The notes below the pieces were generated by a model. The model searched no databases. It was not told the DNA's origin and saw only the letters and a list, made by a program, of their open reading frames with translations. A stretch of 64,000 nucleotides of DNA from Pseudomonadota bacterium (GTDB lineage: Bacteria > Pseudomonadota > Gammaproteobacteria > Burkholderiales > Burkholderiaceae_C), in assembly GCA_020161775.1 (NCBI GenBank), contig JAIUOW010000016.1, positions 1 through 64,000 of the forward strand. The letters run 5' to 3'. Positions 24,608 through 33,646 of this stretch are shown piece after piece. The translations under genes were made by a program, and so were the position numbers. How positions within the stretch are numbered: position 1 is the stretch's first letter; each line of letters begins with the position of its first letter.

Positions 24608-26443
24608 TTACTTCACAAGGGTTTGCTGCACGATGACCTGACGGGCAACGCCGTCATAGCTGGTCCAGTAGTCGATCAGCACCAGATCCGCCGGCCGCAC
24701 TTCGGACTTCTGCACGCGGAACTGGAAAGCGGCGTTGCCCTCCAGGTTCTTGGACGGCACGAGCCAGCCGCTGGCCTGGGCGCCCTCGAACAGCGGCTGC
24801 AGGAACGCATTCATGCGGCGGATGAACTCGGTCATGGGGAGCTGGAGCAGCTCCTTGGCGTACAACGTCACCCAGGTGTCGATGGTCGAGGACATCTCGG
24901 CCACGTTGATCAGCTTCTTGTAGCTGACCACGGACTTCGCGCTGGTCAGGCTGTCGGTAAAGACGTACCGGCCGCCGCCGTTGTACGTCTCAAAGATCAC
25001 CGGGTTGATCTTGGCTCGGGCCAGGTCCGACAGATCCTGCTCGGACGGGCGCACGAGCTGGCGCACACCGGTGCGGTTCAGCGGCCAGTCCTTGCCGGCG
25101 ACCGGGTAGTTCTTCGGCGCGAAGCCCTTGGCATTGATGCGCGCGTTGCGGGCGCAACGCATGGCGATGTTCAGGCCCGCAGCACCCCAGATGGCCTTTC
25201 CGCCGTTCATGGGGTCGTCCGCCTCAAGCGGGGCCCAGTAGCAGTGGATGTAGTGGCTGTCGAGGTTCAGACTTTCCGCGAAGGCGATAGCCGCCGCCAC
25301 ACCCAGGTCGCCCGGGATGTCGGCCCCCACTGGGGTGTTGATCTCGATGCCCAGGGCGCCGATCTTGCTGAACAGCGCGATAGCCTTGGTCCCGCCCGTG
25401 GTCAGGTAGCCGAACGGGGTGCTCACCGTGTCGCGCAGCGCGTCGATGCAGCGGTCGTAGTCGCTGTTGGCGTAGGTGGTGCCGCCTTCAGAGAAGCACA
25501 CCAGCGTGGCCGACGTGACCCACTTGTCCTTGTTGGAGGTGTCGCGGCCGTAGAACGTGGTGTTGGGGTCGATGGTCTTTCCCGTGGCCACGCCCATCTC
25601 GTAGGACTCCGAGCGCGCGGCGATCAGGTCCGGCAGGTACTTGGTCTGGCCGAAATCGTCCTTGGCGTCAGGATCCAGCGATCCCTCGAACTCGTCCAGC
25701 AGCGCACCGGCGCTGTCGTAGACGCGCATCTCGACATCCTTGGTCGCCACGGCGGTGCCGCTGGACAGCAGCGTATCCGCGTGAAACGCCCACTTGATGC
25801 CGTCGTTGAAGCAGTCATGGTGCATCAGCCACGCGACGAAATTCTCGGTCGGCTTGGAGGCGGACACGGTGAACACCGGCGAGGCGGCCACCTTCACGGT
25901 CGGCGCGGTCGAATAGCCAGTGCCAGGCGTGGTTACGGTCGCAGACGTGATGACACCTGCGGTCGCCGTGATCGTCGCCACCGCGCCCGTACCCGGGCCG
26001 CCAAACACCAGCGAGTCGCCAGTGACATAGCCGGTACCGCCGTCCACGACCGTGATACCCGTCACGCCGCCACTGCCGACCGTGGCGGTCAGGTTGGCGC
26101 CACTGCCAATGTTCATGACCGCATAGGACTTGGCCGCAGCCGCAGGCGTCAGGCGCTGGATGACGGCCTCGAAGGCGCCGTTTTGCAGCTCCTCGTAGAC
26201 CTGGACCTTGGCCTCGTTCAGCGCGTTGGAGCGAATCGAAGCCGGGCCGCCGGTCTTCGTGTAGAAGTTGGTGCGGTTGACCCGGAACGGACGGTCGATA
26301 CGGCCGCGCGTCAGGCGCGCGATGGTCGCCGGGATCTGGTCTGAATTGTCGGGGACGGCGCCATCCGTCGCGTCGAGGATGGGGTTCAGTTGGACGCCAG
26401 GCTGGAAGCCGAGCTGTCGGACAAAGGCACGGAATCCGCTCAT
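24608..26443 (-). CDS. Contractile tail sheath protein
   Basis: This 611-residue protein has the conserved C-terminal sheath signature: NAFLQPLFEGAQASGWLVP and EVRPADLVLIDYWTSYDGV followed by a terminal beta strand. This is the hallmark of T4 gp18-like sheaths that polymerise around the tail tube. Residues about 116-187 form an inserted glycine-rich beta repeat (GGTGYVTGDSL, GTGYSTAPTV) not present in a minimal sheath. It follows the capsid and 26466 genes in the same transcription unit. Confidence 0.85.
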   Translation of the reverse strand: MSGFRAFVRQLGFQPGVQLNPILDATDGAVPDNSDQIPATIARLTRGRIDRPFRVNRTNFYTKTGGPASIRSNALNEAKVQVYEELQNGAFEAVIQRLTPAAAAKSYAVMNIGSGANLTATVGSGGVTGITVVDGGTGYVTGDSLVFGGPGTGAVATITATAGVITSATVTTPGTGYSTAPTVKVAASPVFTVSASKPTENFVAWLMHHDCFNDGIKWAFHADTLLSSGTAVATKDVEMRVYDSAGALLDEFEGSLDPDAKDDFGQTKYLPDLIAARSESYEMGVATGKTIDPNTTFYGRDTSNKDKWVTSATLVCFSEGGTTYANSDYDRCIDALRDTVSTPFGYLTTGGTKAIALFSKIGALGIEINTPVGADIPGDLGVAAAIAFAESLNLDSHYIHCYWAPLEADDPMNGGKAIWGAAGLNIAMRCARNARINAKGFAPKNYPVAGKDWPLNRTGVRQLVRPSEQDLSDLARAKINPVIFETYNGGGRYVFTDSLTSAKSVVSYKKLINVAEMSSTIDTWVTLYAKELLQLPMTEFIRRMNAFLQPLFEGAQASGWLVPSKNLEGNAAFQFRVQKSEVRPADLVLIDYWTSYDGVARQVIVQQTLVK

Positions 26444-26465
26444 GGTCGTTCCTTGAAAATCGGGT

Positions 26466-27218
26466 TTACTTCGGCAGCTTCGTGATCACGAGCACCCCGG
26501 GGTCGAGGTAGTTCAGGTCGAGAACGGCCATCAGGTTCTGCTGCACCTGGTGTGCATGCTCAAGGCTCAGCAGGGTGATGCGACCCGTGCCGCCGGCCTG
26601 GATGTGGGCGCCAGAGACGGGCTCGGACAGAGCAATGCCGCTGTTGTTCCCCACCTCGATGACGCACGGGAACTCATTGGCCGCAGCGCGGGCCTGCGCC
26701 TCTTGCGCCTGACGTTGCGCATTCGCCTGGTGCTCATCTTCCTTCGCCGCCAGCCGTTGGGCCTCGGCATCAGCTTCAGCGCGCGCGGCCGCAGCCGCGT
26801 CCGCGCGCTCCTGGTCTTCCAGCACCTTTGCCGCCTCGGTCTGGCTCGCCACGTAGTCCGAGAGCATCTGCTCGCGCACATCGCCCGCGAGCGCATTCCA
26901 GTCAGCAACAGACAGGCCGCTGGCCGCGTGAGCACCAGCCACCACCACACCGAGCTGCACTTCCTGGCCGCCGATGGGGACCATCGAAGGCAGGACGCCA
27001 CTGCCGATCAGTACAGCAGATTCGCCGCCGGCCTCACTGGCGCCGTCCGTCGAGACCGTCGGGCCAGCGCCCACGACGAGCACATCGCTTTTTGCAGCGT
27101 CGGGTGCCAGCGCTGCCGTGGCGGCTGGCGTGGCCGTCGGCGCGGCGGCGCGCGCCTGGGCAGGAGCGGGGGCCGCCCCTGCCTTGCTCGTGGCTGCTTT
27201 CCTGGTGGAGGGGGTCAT
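26466..27218 (-). CDS. Alanine-rich structural protein of unknown function
   Basis: This 250-residue protein begins with a low-complexity Ala/Pro/Lys region (about 45 residues), then a folded segment, an Ala/Glu/Arg-rich helix with coiled-coil character (residues 130-178), and a C-terminal domain ending in LDPGVLVITKLPK. It sits between the capsid and sheath genes and is probably a head or head-tail virion protein. No family is recognised. Confidence 0.6.
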   Translation of the reverse strand: MTPSTRKAATSKAGAAPAPAQARAAAPTATPAATAALAPDAAKSDVLVVGAGPTVSTDGASEAGGESAVLIGSGVLPSMVPIGGQEVQLGVVVAGAHAASGLSVADWNALAGDVREQMLSDYVASQTEAAKVLEDQERADAAAAARAEADAEAQRLAAKEDEHQANAQRQAQEAQARAAANEFPCVIEVGNNSGIALSEPVSGAHIQAGGTGRITLLSLEHAHQVQQNLMAVLDLNYLDPGVLVITKLPK

Positions 27219-27233
27219 GGCGGCGCCCAGTCC

Positions 27234-28904
27234 TTACTTCATGTTGGTGATGGTCAGGCGTGCGCAGCCCATCGCCGACGGCTGGTGCGGGTTCACCACC
27301 GTGAAGTCACGGGCGAACATCGCAGAGCCGTTCACCAGATCCGACTGGGTACCCAGCGGGATGAAGGTCGGCGCGATGGCGTCGCCCAGCACGATGGGGC
27401 AGCGGGCGACCTGGCTGGAGCGACCGATACAGGTCAGCTCGGCAGTGGTCAGGTCGGCCGATTGGGTCGGGCCCTTGGGCGAGTAGTACACCTCGTACTT
27501 GCCAAACAGGCGGCCGGCGCGGTAGATGCCGGGGCGCTTGGCGATGCCGGACGGGGTGAACATGTCGCTGGGGAGGCCTTCCCACTGCGACACGACCCAC
27601 GACGGAGCGTAGATGTGCGTGATGCCGTGGTCCATGGTCTTGTTGGCCATGGCCTGGTCCAAGTTCGCCAGGACAGGCATGAAGTCCTGCCAGATGCCGG
27701 CGCGGTTCTTCTGGGCGATCTGGCCGTCGTAGTCGAAGTCGTAGGTGTCCTGGTTGTTGTAACCCAGGGCGCGCGCCATGCGCAGGGCTTGGTAGTGGCG
27801 CTCCATGGACATCTGGGTGCGGATGGCCATCAGCGCTTCGGAGTCAGCGTCCAGGCCCAGTTCGTTCTTGATCTGGCCCGAGGCATCAATGCTGATGCCG
27901 GTCTTCACGCGCCACGGGTTGGCATACAGGTCCCACACCTCGGCCTTGACGAGCACGTTGGGGATCAGCGACGGAGAGGTCTCGTAGTCGATGAAGGCCT
28001 GGCCCAGCACCTCGGTGCCGACCGGGAGGGTCGGGGAGATGGTCGTGAGCTGCACGTCGCCGTTCGCCACGGTGACATAGCCAGCGATGGTGTAGTCCAC
28101 GCCCGCGATGTTGGCGGTGCAACTGATCGGCGAATTGGCGGCGGAGCCAGTGGCTGCATCCTGGCCGACGGGGATACCGTTGACGTAGATGATGGTGCGG
28201 CCACGCAGCACCGGCAGAGCAACGCCGTTGGGATCGCAGAAGCTCAGGTCGTCGGCCAGGTTGGTCTTCGTGAACTTGCGGTTGAACGGCTGGCTGCCGC
28301 TGATGTCGAAGCGCACAAAGCGCGAAGACGAGGTGTACACGTCGCCGGCGGCGGTGCCATCCATCAGGCCGTTGGCGGTGTAGTCACCATAGGTGTTGCC
28401 CGCCATGTGCGACAGGATGGCGAGCTTGGCCTGGTTGGAGCCGATGTCCACGGGCAGGTAGGCGGCAAAGGGGATCGCTTCAGCGATGGCCGACAGCGTT
28501 GCGACCACAGCGCGATTGGGCTGCAGCGACATCTGGTCGTGGTGAGCGGAGGTTGCCGAGTCCAGCAGGTTGCCGCGCTGGTCGATGCCCATGAAAGCAG
28601 TTTCGCCTTGCTGGATGGCGGCCTCGATCACGTCGGCCGTGGGCAGGGTGCCGTGCTCTGCCTTGAAGTGGGCGATACCGGCTGCCACGGAGTCCAGCAC
28701 GCGGCCTTCGTCACCTTCGGTCATGCGACCCAGCAGAGCCTGCAGGCGGGCGGGCAATGCGGCAGTGCCGGGCTTGTTCTTGATCTGGTCTTTCACGCCG
28801 TCCAGGATGGCCTGGCCGCGTTCGCCGGACTCGAATTGAGGGGCGATGCTGTCGAGGAAGTTGCTGACCTCGCGCGTGGAATTGGTGCTGTAAACGGGCT
28901 TCAT
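27234..28904 (-). CDS. Major capsid protein, T4 gp23-like
   Basis: This 556-residue protein resembles the large HK97-fold capsid proteins of T4-type phages: a helical N terminus that could be removed by the prohead protease, then a core with PFAAYLPVDIGSNQAKLAIL and SMERHYQALRMARALGYN segments and a C-terminal DFTVVNPHQPSAMGCARL strand. It leads its own transcription unit, with a terminator and the GGGAAAA/AGAAT promoter element directly upstream. GGAG precedes the ATG. Confidence 0.75.
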   Translation of the reverse strand: MKPVYSTNSTREVSNFLDSIAPQFESGERGQAILDGVKDQIKNKPGTAALPARLQALLGRMTEGDEGRVLDSVAAGIAHFKAEHGTLPTADVIEAAIQQGETAFMGIDQRGNLLDSATSAHHDQMSLQPNRAVVATLSAIAEAIPFAAYLPVDIGSNQAKLAILSHMAGNTYGDYTANGLMDGTAAGDVYTSSSRFVRFDISGSQPFNRKFTKTNLADDLSFCDPNGVALPVLRGRTIIYVNGIPVGQDAATGSAANSPISCTANIAGVDYTIAGYVTVANGDVQLTTISPTLPVGTEVLGQAFIDYETSPSLIPNVLVKAEVWDLYANPWRVKTGISIDASGQIKNELGLDADSEALMAIRTQMSMERHYQALRMARALGYNNQDTYDFDYDGQIAQKNRAGIWQDFMPVLANLDQAMANKTMDHGITHIYAPSWVVSQWEGLPSDMFTPSGIAKRPGIYRAGRLFGKYEVYYSPKGPTQSADLTTAELTCIGRSSQVARCPIVLGDAIAPTFIPLGTQSDLVNGSAMFARDFTVVNPHQPSAMGCARLTITNMK

Positions 28905-28965
28905 GCGTTTCTCCGTAGGGTTTGGACATTTCCAGCAAGGCGAGGTCGCCTATGCCTGAGAACGC

Positions 28966-29007
28966 ATTCTTCGCGGGGGGGCGTGCGTGAACTGCTTCGT
29001 TTTTCCC
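28966..29007 (-). promoter_or_regulatory. Late promoter element of the capsid unit
   Basis: GGGAAAA (29001-29007) is followed after exactly 30 bases by AGAAT (28966-28970) on the minus strand. The predicted start site is about 55 bases before the capsid ATG. It lies immediately after the terminator at 29013-29034, so transcription must restart here. Confidence 0.7.
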
Positions 29008-29012
29008 AAATG

Positions 29013-29034
29013 AAAAAGCCCGCACGCAGCGGGC
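29013..29034 (-). terminator. Intrinsic terminator before the capsid gene
   Basis: GCCCGC and GCGGGC form a six-base GC stem with a five-base loop, followed on the minus strand by five T. It ends the unit that finishes with the 29054 gene. Confidence 0.8.
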
Positions 29035-29053
29035 CTCGATGGAGCGAACGGCG

Positions 29054-29530
29054 TCAGGCTGCGGGCGTCAGCCCGGCAAGCGTTGCACGCCCCTGCTCCA
29101 CAGCCACGCGCAAGTCATCACGTCGCGCGGTCAGCGTCTCAAGCATGGAGACCCGCGACACGCGGATGCTGGGCGGCAGTGGCACGCGCACCTTGGCGAG
29201 CGCACGCTGGAACGCGCCGCGCGCGGTATCCATGCGCTCAGCGATCTCGCCGATGGCCTTCGCGTGGTCGTCCTGGTTGCGCAGCGGCACGGCCTTGCCG
29301 TTGAGCCGGACCTCGAACACGTCACCGGTGAGCTTGACCGCAAAGGTCACGCGCTGGCCATCCGCGAATGTGAAGTGGACGTTGCGAAAGGACACGCCCG
29401 CGCGGCGGGCCAGGCCCGCGTCCACCTCGCTGGTCACCACCACGGCGCCCGCGCGGTTGAACAGACGCTGGGCCTCGCGTAGCGCGCGGTCCTTGCCGCC
29501 CTTGTCCAGATCGAAAATCAGTGACTTCAT
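29054..29530 (-). CDS. Phage protein of unknown function, possible antirestriction/head accessory
   Basis: This 158-residue protein has an N-terminal alpha/beta part with FADGQRVTFAVKLTGDVF and EVRLNGKAVPL strands and a C-terminal helical part. Proteins of this style accompany DarA/DarB-like genes in other prophages, as far as I recall, but I cannot confirm the family. It is the last gene of the tube/baseplate unit, just before the terminator. Confidence 0.55.
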   Translation of the reverse strand: MKSLIFDLDKGGKDRALREAQRLFNRAGAVVVTSEVDAGLARRAGVSFRNVHFTFADGQRVTFAVKLTGDVFEVRLNGKAVPLRNQDDHAKAIGEIAERMDTARGAFQRALAKVRVPLPPSIRVSRVSMLETLTARRDDLRVAVEQGRATLAGLTPAA

Positions 29531-29532
29531 TT

Positions 29533-30009
29533 TTAGCCTTTCGCTGTGCTGGTAGGCGACAAGTCGCCCTGCTCGTCGTGGTAGTGGGTGTCTCCGACGT
29601 TCTGCCCGTTGTTCGTCAGCGCGCCGACCGTCGCCACGTCACCATTGACAGTTGTCTGCGCATTGATGATCAGTTCGCTTGCATTCAGGATCATCTGACC
29701 GTCGGCCGTCAATTCAATGTTGGCATGGCGGTAGCGCCGCCAGTTCACCGGGTTTCCCTCTCGCGGGGTGCGAAAGCCCGTGATGATGGGGTAGCGTGGA
29801 TCGCCGCATTCAAACGACAGCCACACGGTGTCGCCGGCCACGATGCGGATCTCTGTCTCGCCCGCGCGGTCGCCCAGGGGGTTCTCGAACACAGCCACTG
29901 GCAACTCGCTGGATCCATCGGTGATGCCTGGGATGCTGACTTTGCAGGTGCGCGTGGGGCCGTCGTAGCTGACGACCACGCCGGGCCAGCGGCTGGGCAG
30001 GTTGTTCAC
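29533..30009 (-). CDS. Baseplate spike/assembly protein with OB-fold (gpV/gp5-like)
   Basis: This 158-residue protein has the opening of baseplate OB-fold proteins (RWPGVVVSYDGPTRTCKVSIPG), then VWLSFECGDPRYPIITGF, a short repetitive beta region (NASELIINAQTTVNGDV) and a histidine-rich end (GDTHYHDEQGD). This is typical of the central spike base. The GTG at 30009 is chosen over an ATG at 30030 because GGGGAGG stands eight bases before it and it overlaps the upstream stop as GTGA. Confidence 0.75.
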   Translation of the reverse strand: MNNLPSRWPGVVVSYDGPTRTCKVSIPGITDGSSELPVAVFENPLGDRAGETEIRIVAGDTVWLSFECGDPRYPIITGFRTPREGNPVNWRRYRHANIELTADGQMILNASELIINAQTTVNGDVATVGALTNNGQNVGDTHYHDEQGDLSPTSTAKG

Positions 30010-30899
30010 TTCACGACCTCCCCGAGCCACAACTGCGAGTACTGCTGCCCACCACCACCGTCGGCGCCGCCGTCAACCACGTGCGCAGCCGTGATCACCG
30101 CGAAGGGGCGCCCGGCGATGTCGATTCTCATGCCCGCCATCAGGTGCGGAGCAAAGTCGCTGCGGGCCTTGCGCCGCAGGATCAGCGCCGTACTGAGGTT
30201 GTTCAGGATCCGCGTGTCGGCGCGCGGCCGGTACATGACGCCCCGCCCCACCTCCGCGCGCGTGGCGATGTGGACACCGGCGGCGTCGGTCGAGAAGGCG
30301 AACGGGACTTTATGACGCTCCAGGAACTCGCTGTCCACACCCTGCGTGGAGTCTTCGCGTAGCGTAGCCACTGGCTCCTGGTCGAGCATCTCGCCCAAAC
30401 GGCGGAACGCGACCTTGCCCTCGTTGAGCACCAGCGCGCCCGCCTCCTCCTGCAGCGCCTTCGCGATCTCGAACGAGGGGGTCATGCCCTTGAAGCAGGC
30501 AAAAACTCCCACGGTGAAGTCCTGCTCAATGGTGACTTGGGCCCCGCACGCGCGGTAGATTTCCCCCAGAGAAGCGCCGTAGCGCACGATGCTGCGCTGG
30601 GTGCGCTGCGTGATGGCAGCACAGGAGGCCAGGATGCCCACCAGCTTGCGCGTCTTTACCGGCCGGTCGCCCTGGGTGCGCCCGCTGTCGCCCCCGGGCG
30701 AGTTCTTGATGATCAGGAATTCAGCCTCTTCCCGCCCGACCTTGATTTTCGAGCCATTGGCGATTGGCTCCGTGTCCAAGGTGTCGCGAAGCTCCAGCTC
30801 CACGGTTTGGGGCATGGGTGTCAGATCCGAGCGCAGCACGGCCCGAACGATCAGGTCACTGCGCAGCGCGCTGTCCGAGCCTTCGGGATAGATGAGCAC
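30006..30899 (-). CDS. Baseplate hub-like tail protein
   Basis: This 297-residue protein precedes the spike gene with a four-base overlap. Its layout (VELELRDTLDTEPIANGSKI early, a VGREEAEFLIIKNS strand region, then a C-terminal RMDIAG-type beta segment) fits hub proteins that hold the spike in contractile tails. No catalytic motif is seen. The call rests on position and fold-style, so it is moderate. Confidence 0.6.
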   Translation of the reverse strand: MLIYPEGSDSALRSDLIVRAVLRSDLTPMPQTVELELRDTLDTEPIANGSKIKVGREEAEFLIIKNSPGGDSGRTQGDRPVKTRKLVGILASCAAITQRTQRSIVRYGASLGEIYRACGAQVTIEQDFTVGVFACFKGMTPSFEIAKALQEEAGALVLNEGKVAFRRLGEMLDQEPVATLREDSTQGVDSEFLERHKVPFAFSTDAAGVHIATRAEVGRGVMYRPRADTRILNNLSTALILRRKARSDFAPHLMAGMRIDIAGRPFAVITAAHVVDGGADGGGGQQYSQLWLGEVVK

Positions 30900-30900
30900 G

Positions 30901-31362
30901 TCAGGCCCCGACGGTCACGATCTCATGCTGAAACGCGCGCGCGGGCAGGGTCTCGGTCTCCATGAGCGTGATGTCCTGCTGCACCTCACTCACAGAACGG
31001 CCATAGGGCTCAAGGCCCATGGCGCGCGATGCCTCCAGACGAATGGCGTTCGCTCGCTCGACGTAGAGCTTGAAAAGCGGGTTGATGACCGACCACTCCC
31101 CCACGGCCACCACGGTGTTCTCGTCGATGTCGGCAATGTTTTTGACCGGGTACGCGGGAATCAGTACTGGATCCTGCTCCGGGGGCGAGTCGCCGGCCGC
31201 CGGGAGATTGTCCGCGCCCGTCAGGCTGGCGATGAAACCGTGCGCCGCGTAGTGCCGCGTAGCCTGCAAGGCGCAATCCAGCACCTGCTCCGGCAAAAGA
31301 ACAAGTCCGCCAGACTCGCCAGCGGCGTAGTGCTCGTCCGCAAGCTGCGCGAGTGTGATCAC
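30901..31362 (-). CDS. Head-tail connector/neck-like protein
   Basis: This 153-residue protein is soluble, with an N-terminal helical part (LAQLADEHYAAGESGGLVLLP) and a conserved-looking PAYPVKNIADIDENTVV segment followed by a long helix (LYVERANAIRLEASRAMGLE). It lies between the tube and hub genes. A neck or connector role is inferred from these features and position. Confidence 0.5.
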   Translation of the reverse strand: MITLAQLADEHYAAGESGGLVLLPEQVLDCALQATRHYAAHGFIASLTGADNLPAAGDSPPEQDPVLIPAYPVKNIADIDENTVVAVGEWSVINPLFKLYVERANAIRLEASRAMGLEPYGRSVSEVQQDITLMETETLPARAFQHEIVTVGA

Positions 31363-31374
31363 GGTCAGCCTCGA

Positions 31375-31869
31375 TTAGACCGGGATGTTGCCCGGTACCT
31401 TGTCGCCGAAGTAGTGGAAGAAGATCGTGCCCGTCACCAGCAGCACCTGCTGGCGCGACTCGAAATCGCGGTCCGGGTTGTCGAGCTGCACAAACGCGTC
31501 CACCAGCTTGAGCCCACGGTAGAAGCGCTCCGGCGTGCCTTCGTAGACGGTCGCCTGGAAGCGGCCACCGGACGCGGCGACGCGCTCGCTGAAGTCGTGC
31601 ACCTGGCCGCCGACGGTCTCCATGATGGAGATGGCGCCCTGCTGGTTGATCTTGAGCTGGCCCGGCTGCCAGGAGGCGGCGCCCATGGGCATGGGAACCT
31701 CGATCTCGCCCACCGTGGACAGCTCCGGCCAGGGAAATTGCTTGATCAGCAACTGCAGCGACTCAAAACCGTCGATGACCATCACGGCATCGGAGGTGAT
31801 GGCCTTGTCACCCAGCAAGCGGGTGGCGTTGTAAGCCCCCTTGAGAAATTCCTTGGACGAAACGGTCAT
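31375..31869 (-). CDS. Tail tube protein (gp19-like)
   Basis: This 164-residue protein has the length and beta-rich pattern of tube proteins of contractile tails (VMVIDGFESLQLLIKQFPWP, GEIEVPMPMGAASWQPGQ, GGRFQATVYEGTPERFYR). It would stack as hexameric rings inside the sheath. It is the first gene of the unit driven by the promoter element at 31896-31937; AGGGG precedes the ATG. Confidence 0.68.
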   Translation of the reverse strand: MTVSSKEFLKGAYNATRLLGDKAITSDAVMVIDGFESLQLLIKQFPWPELSTVGEIEVPMPMGAASWQPGQLKINQQGAISIMETVGGQVHDFSERVAASGGRFQATVYEGTPERFYRGLKLVDAFVQLDNPDRDFESRQQVLLVTGTIFFHYFGDKVPGNIPV

Positions 31870-31895
31870 GACGTACCCCTAGATTGGACAAGGGG

Positions 31896-31937
31896 AGTGT
31901 CCAGCCGCCCTACTGCCCCGCCCCCTGCCGTTTTCCC
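31896..31937 (-). promoter_or_regulatory. Late promoter element of the tube unit (variant)
   Basis: GGGAAAA (31931-31937) is followed after 30 bases by ACACT (31896-31900), a two-mismatch version of AGAAT. The upstream element is exact. It is placed back to back with the plus-strand promoter at 31939-31966, one base away. Confidence 0.55.
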
Positions 31938-31938
31938 G

Positions 31939-31966
31939 TTGACATCTTTTTGTTTCCATATACAAT
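31939..31966 (+). promoter_or_regulatory. Sigma70-type promoter of the plus-strand gene group
   Basis: TTGACA (31939-31944), a 16-base spacer and TACAAT (31961-31966) form a near-consensus promoter. GTTTCCATATACAATTAATCG (31952-31972) contains the -10 and recurs almost exactly at 38617-38636. It drives the gene starting at 31991. Confidence 0.8.
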
Positions 31967-31990
31967 TAATCGAAGATCAGGAGATACGCC

Positions 31991-32653
31991 ATGCTTGCCA
32001 CCCAGTCCCTTACCCCCTCGGCCCACCAGCGCATCGCGGTGATGGGGGCGGCTGCCATGGCCGATGCGCGCCACGCCCGTGAAGCCGCAGCCCGGTCCGA
32101 AGTCATGGACAAGGCGGTTCGCTTCGCGATGGCCCACACGGACGTGATGGACTGGCTGGACCAGAACCCCAGCAACCCGTTTGCCCAGTCCCTGTCCGAG
32201 AGCCTGAACAAGTACGGTTCACTCACCGAGGGCCAGGTGCGTGCAGTGCGCAACCGGACCACGGCGGCCACGGCCGCGCCGGTGATCCAGGTAGCGCGCA
32301 TTGAAGAGGCGTTCGACACGGCCCGCAACGCCGGCCTGAAGCGCCTCAAGATGCATCTGGACACCTTCGAGTTCAAACCGGCCGGCGAGAAAAGCGCGAA
32401 CGCGGGCGGGATCTATGTCACGGAGGACGGCGCATACCTGGGCAAGGTCATGGGCGGGCGATTCCTGAAGACCGGCGCCTGCAGCGATGACCAGCAGGCC
32501 CGTGTCCTGGCTGCCGCCAGCGATCCGGCTGCCGCCGCCAAGGCGTACGGTCAGCGCACCGGCCGCTGTTCGATCTGCGGGCGCGAGCTGACCGCCGATG
32601 AGAGCATTGAGCGGTTCGTTGGGCCGATCTGTGCGAGCAAATACGGCTTCTGA
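31991..32653 (+). CDS. DUF6011-type zinc-finger protein
   Basis: This 220-residue protein has an N-terminal helical region and a C-terminal DUF6011-like finger: C193 and C196 in GRCSICGREL and C214 in GPICASKYGF. The central part may bind nucleic acid (MGGRFLKTGACSDDQQ). AGGAG lies seven bases before the ATG. It is the first of three plus-strand genes that run against the late genes and have a consensus promoter, so they are probably early or lysogenically expressed. Confidence 0.75.
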   Translation: MLATQSLTPSAHQRIAVMGAAAMADARHAREAAARSEVMDKAVRFAMAHTDVMDWLDQNPSNPFAQSLSESLNKYGSLTEGQVRAVRNRTTAATAAPVIQVARIEEAFDTARNAGLKRLKMHLDTFEFKPAGEKSANAGGIYVTEDGAYLGKVMGGRFLKTGACSDDQQARVLAAASDPAAAAKAYGQRTGRCSICGRELTADESIERFVGPICASKYGF

Positions 32654-32717
32654 TCAGGAAAGTAGCGGCCCCGCAGCCGCGATCATCGTCACAATTGCCA
32701 CCAACAAAGGGAAAGTC

Positions 32718-33437
32718 ATGCCTCGTCAAATTCAAGAGCCGAGCGCCACTGTCGAGCGCGACGGATCCGGTCAGAGAACCATTTACCAGCACCCTGCCTT
32801 CGGCAAAATCCGCGCTGGTCGCGTCGAAGGTCTGGCCGCGCTGTACGGTTCGGACTTCGAACACCAACGGTACATCCGCATCAAAATCGGCCCCAGCCGT
32901 CTTGAGCGCAGTCTCAGCGATGACAGCTACTTCACCACCAACGAGGGGTACATTGAGGTGGACCTGTCCGAAGCCCAATGGGCGACGTTCGTCTCCTCGT
33001 TGAACGTGAGCCAAGGTGTGCCGTGTACCGTGGCCTATCGCGACGGCAAACCGATCCCCGGGCTACCCAAGCCTGAAAGCCGAACGCAACAGTTCGGTGG
33101 TGAGCTGAAAGAGCGCATGGCGCGCGCCGCGCAACGTCTCCAGGAGGTTGAAGACCTGGTGGCGGCCAGCGGCCTGTCCAAGGCAAAGCAGGCCGAAATG
33201 CGCGCCTCACTGGATCACGCACGCATGGACATCGGCGTCCACGCGGAGTTCGTCGTCGGCCGGTTCGATGAGCACATGGAGCAGACGGTCGAAGCCGCTA
33301 AGACGGAAGTCAATGCCTACCTGCTGGGCTCCATCCAGCGCGCCGGGCTGGAGGCGCTGGGCGCTAAGCCAGCCCTGACCTTGGACTACGCGAACGGAGA
33401 CCGTGATGAGCAACCTGCTCCTCAAACAGCTCCGTGA
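32718..33437 (+). CDS. Hypothetical phage protein, early-type
   Basis: This 239-residue protein has a beta-rich N-terminal half (YIRIKIGPSRLERS, EGYIEVDLSEAQWATFV) and a helical C-terminal half. The ATG at 32718 is chosen over an upstream in-frame start because AAAGGGAAAG precedes it. It follows the DUF6011 gene in the same direction. Function is unknown; nucleic-acid metabolism is a guess from position. Confidence 0.65.
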   Translation: MPRQIQEPSATVERDGSGQRTIYQHPAFGKIRAGRVEGLAALYGSDFEHQRYIRIKIGPSRLERSLSDDSYFTTNEGYIEVDLSEAQWATFVSSLNVSQGVPCTVAYRDGKPIPGLPKPESRTQQFGGELKERMARAAQRLQEVEDLVAASGLSKAKQAEMRASLDHARMDIGVHAEFVVGRFDEHMEQTVEAAKTEVNAYLLGSIQRAGLEALGAKPALTLDYANGDRDEQPAPQTAP

Positions 33438-33621
33438 CCAGGGTCTGATCACGGGTGACGTGCTGCCCTTCGCGCGCCCAGGCGCCGCGCAGGATCTGGC
33501 CGCGCGCACGGACAGGGCGGTGATGGTGCTGGACGCTGTGAATAACGGCGACTACTGGGTGGTCACCAAAGAGGATGCCGAGCGTCTGGCCGCTGCCGGC
33601 TACCAGAGGCACGAGGCCTGA
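33406..33621 (+). CDS. Small hypothetical protein
   Basis: This 71-residue protein overlaps the previous gene by 32 bases. It is soluble and mixed in charge (LLKQLRDQGLITGDVLPFAR, WVVTKEDAERLAAAGY). The start is ATG 33406, next to a GTG at 33403. It is the last of the three plus-strand genes and converges with the 33647 gene. Confidence 0.6.
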   Translation: MSNLLLKQLRDQGLITGDVLPFARPGAAQDLAARTDRAVMVLDAVNNGDYWVVTKEDAERLAAAGYQRHEA

Positions 33622-33646
33622 GAACGGCCTGCTCGCGACCAATCAT

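Noticed and set aside
23909-26344. 811-codon plus-strand open frame
   Set aside because: Antisense to the sheath and EF-hand genes, with His/Arg/Gly-rich shadow composition.
26550-29555. 1001-codon plus-strand open frame
   Set aside because: Runs opposite the capsid gene and its neighbours and crosses a terminator and promoter; composition is shadow-like.
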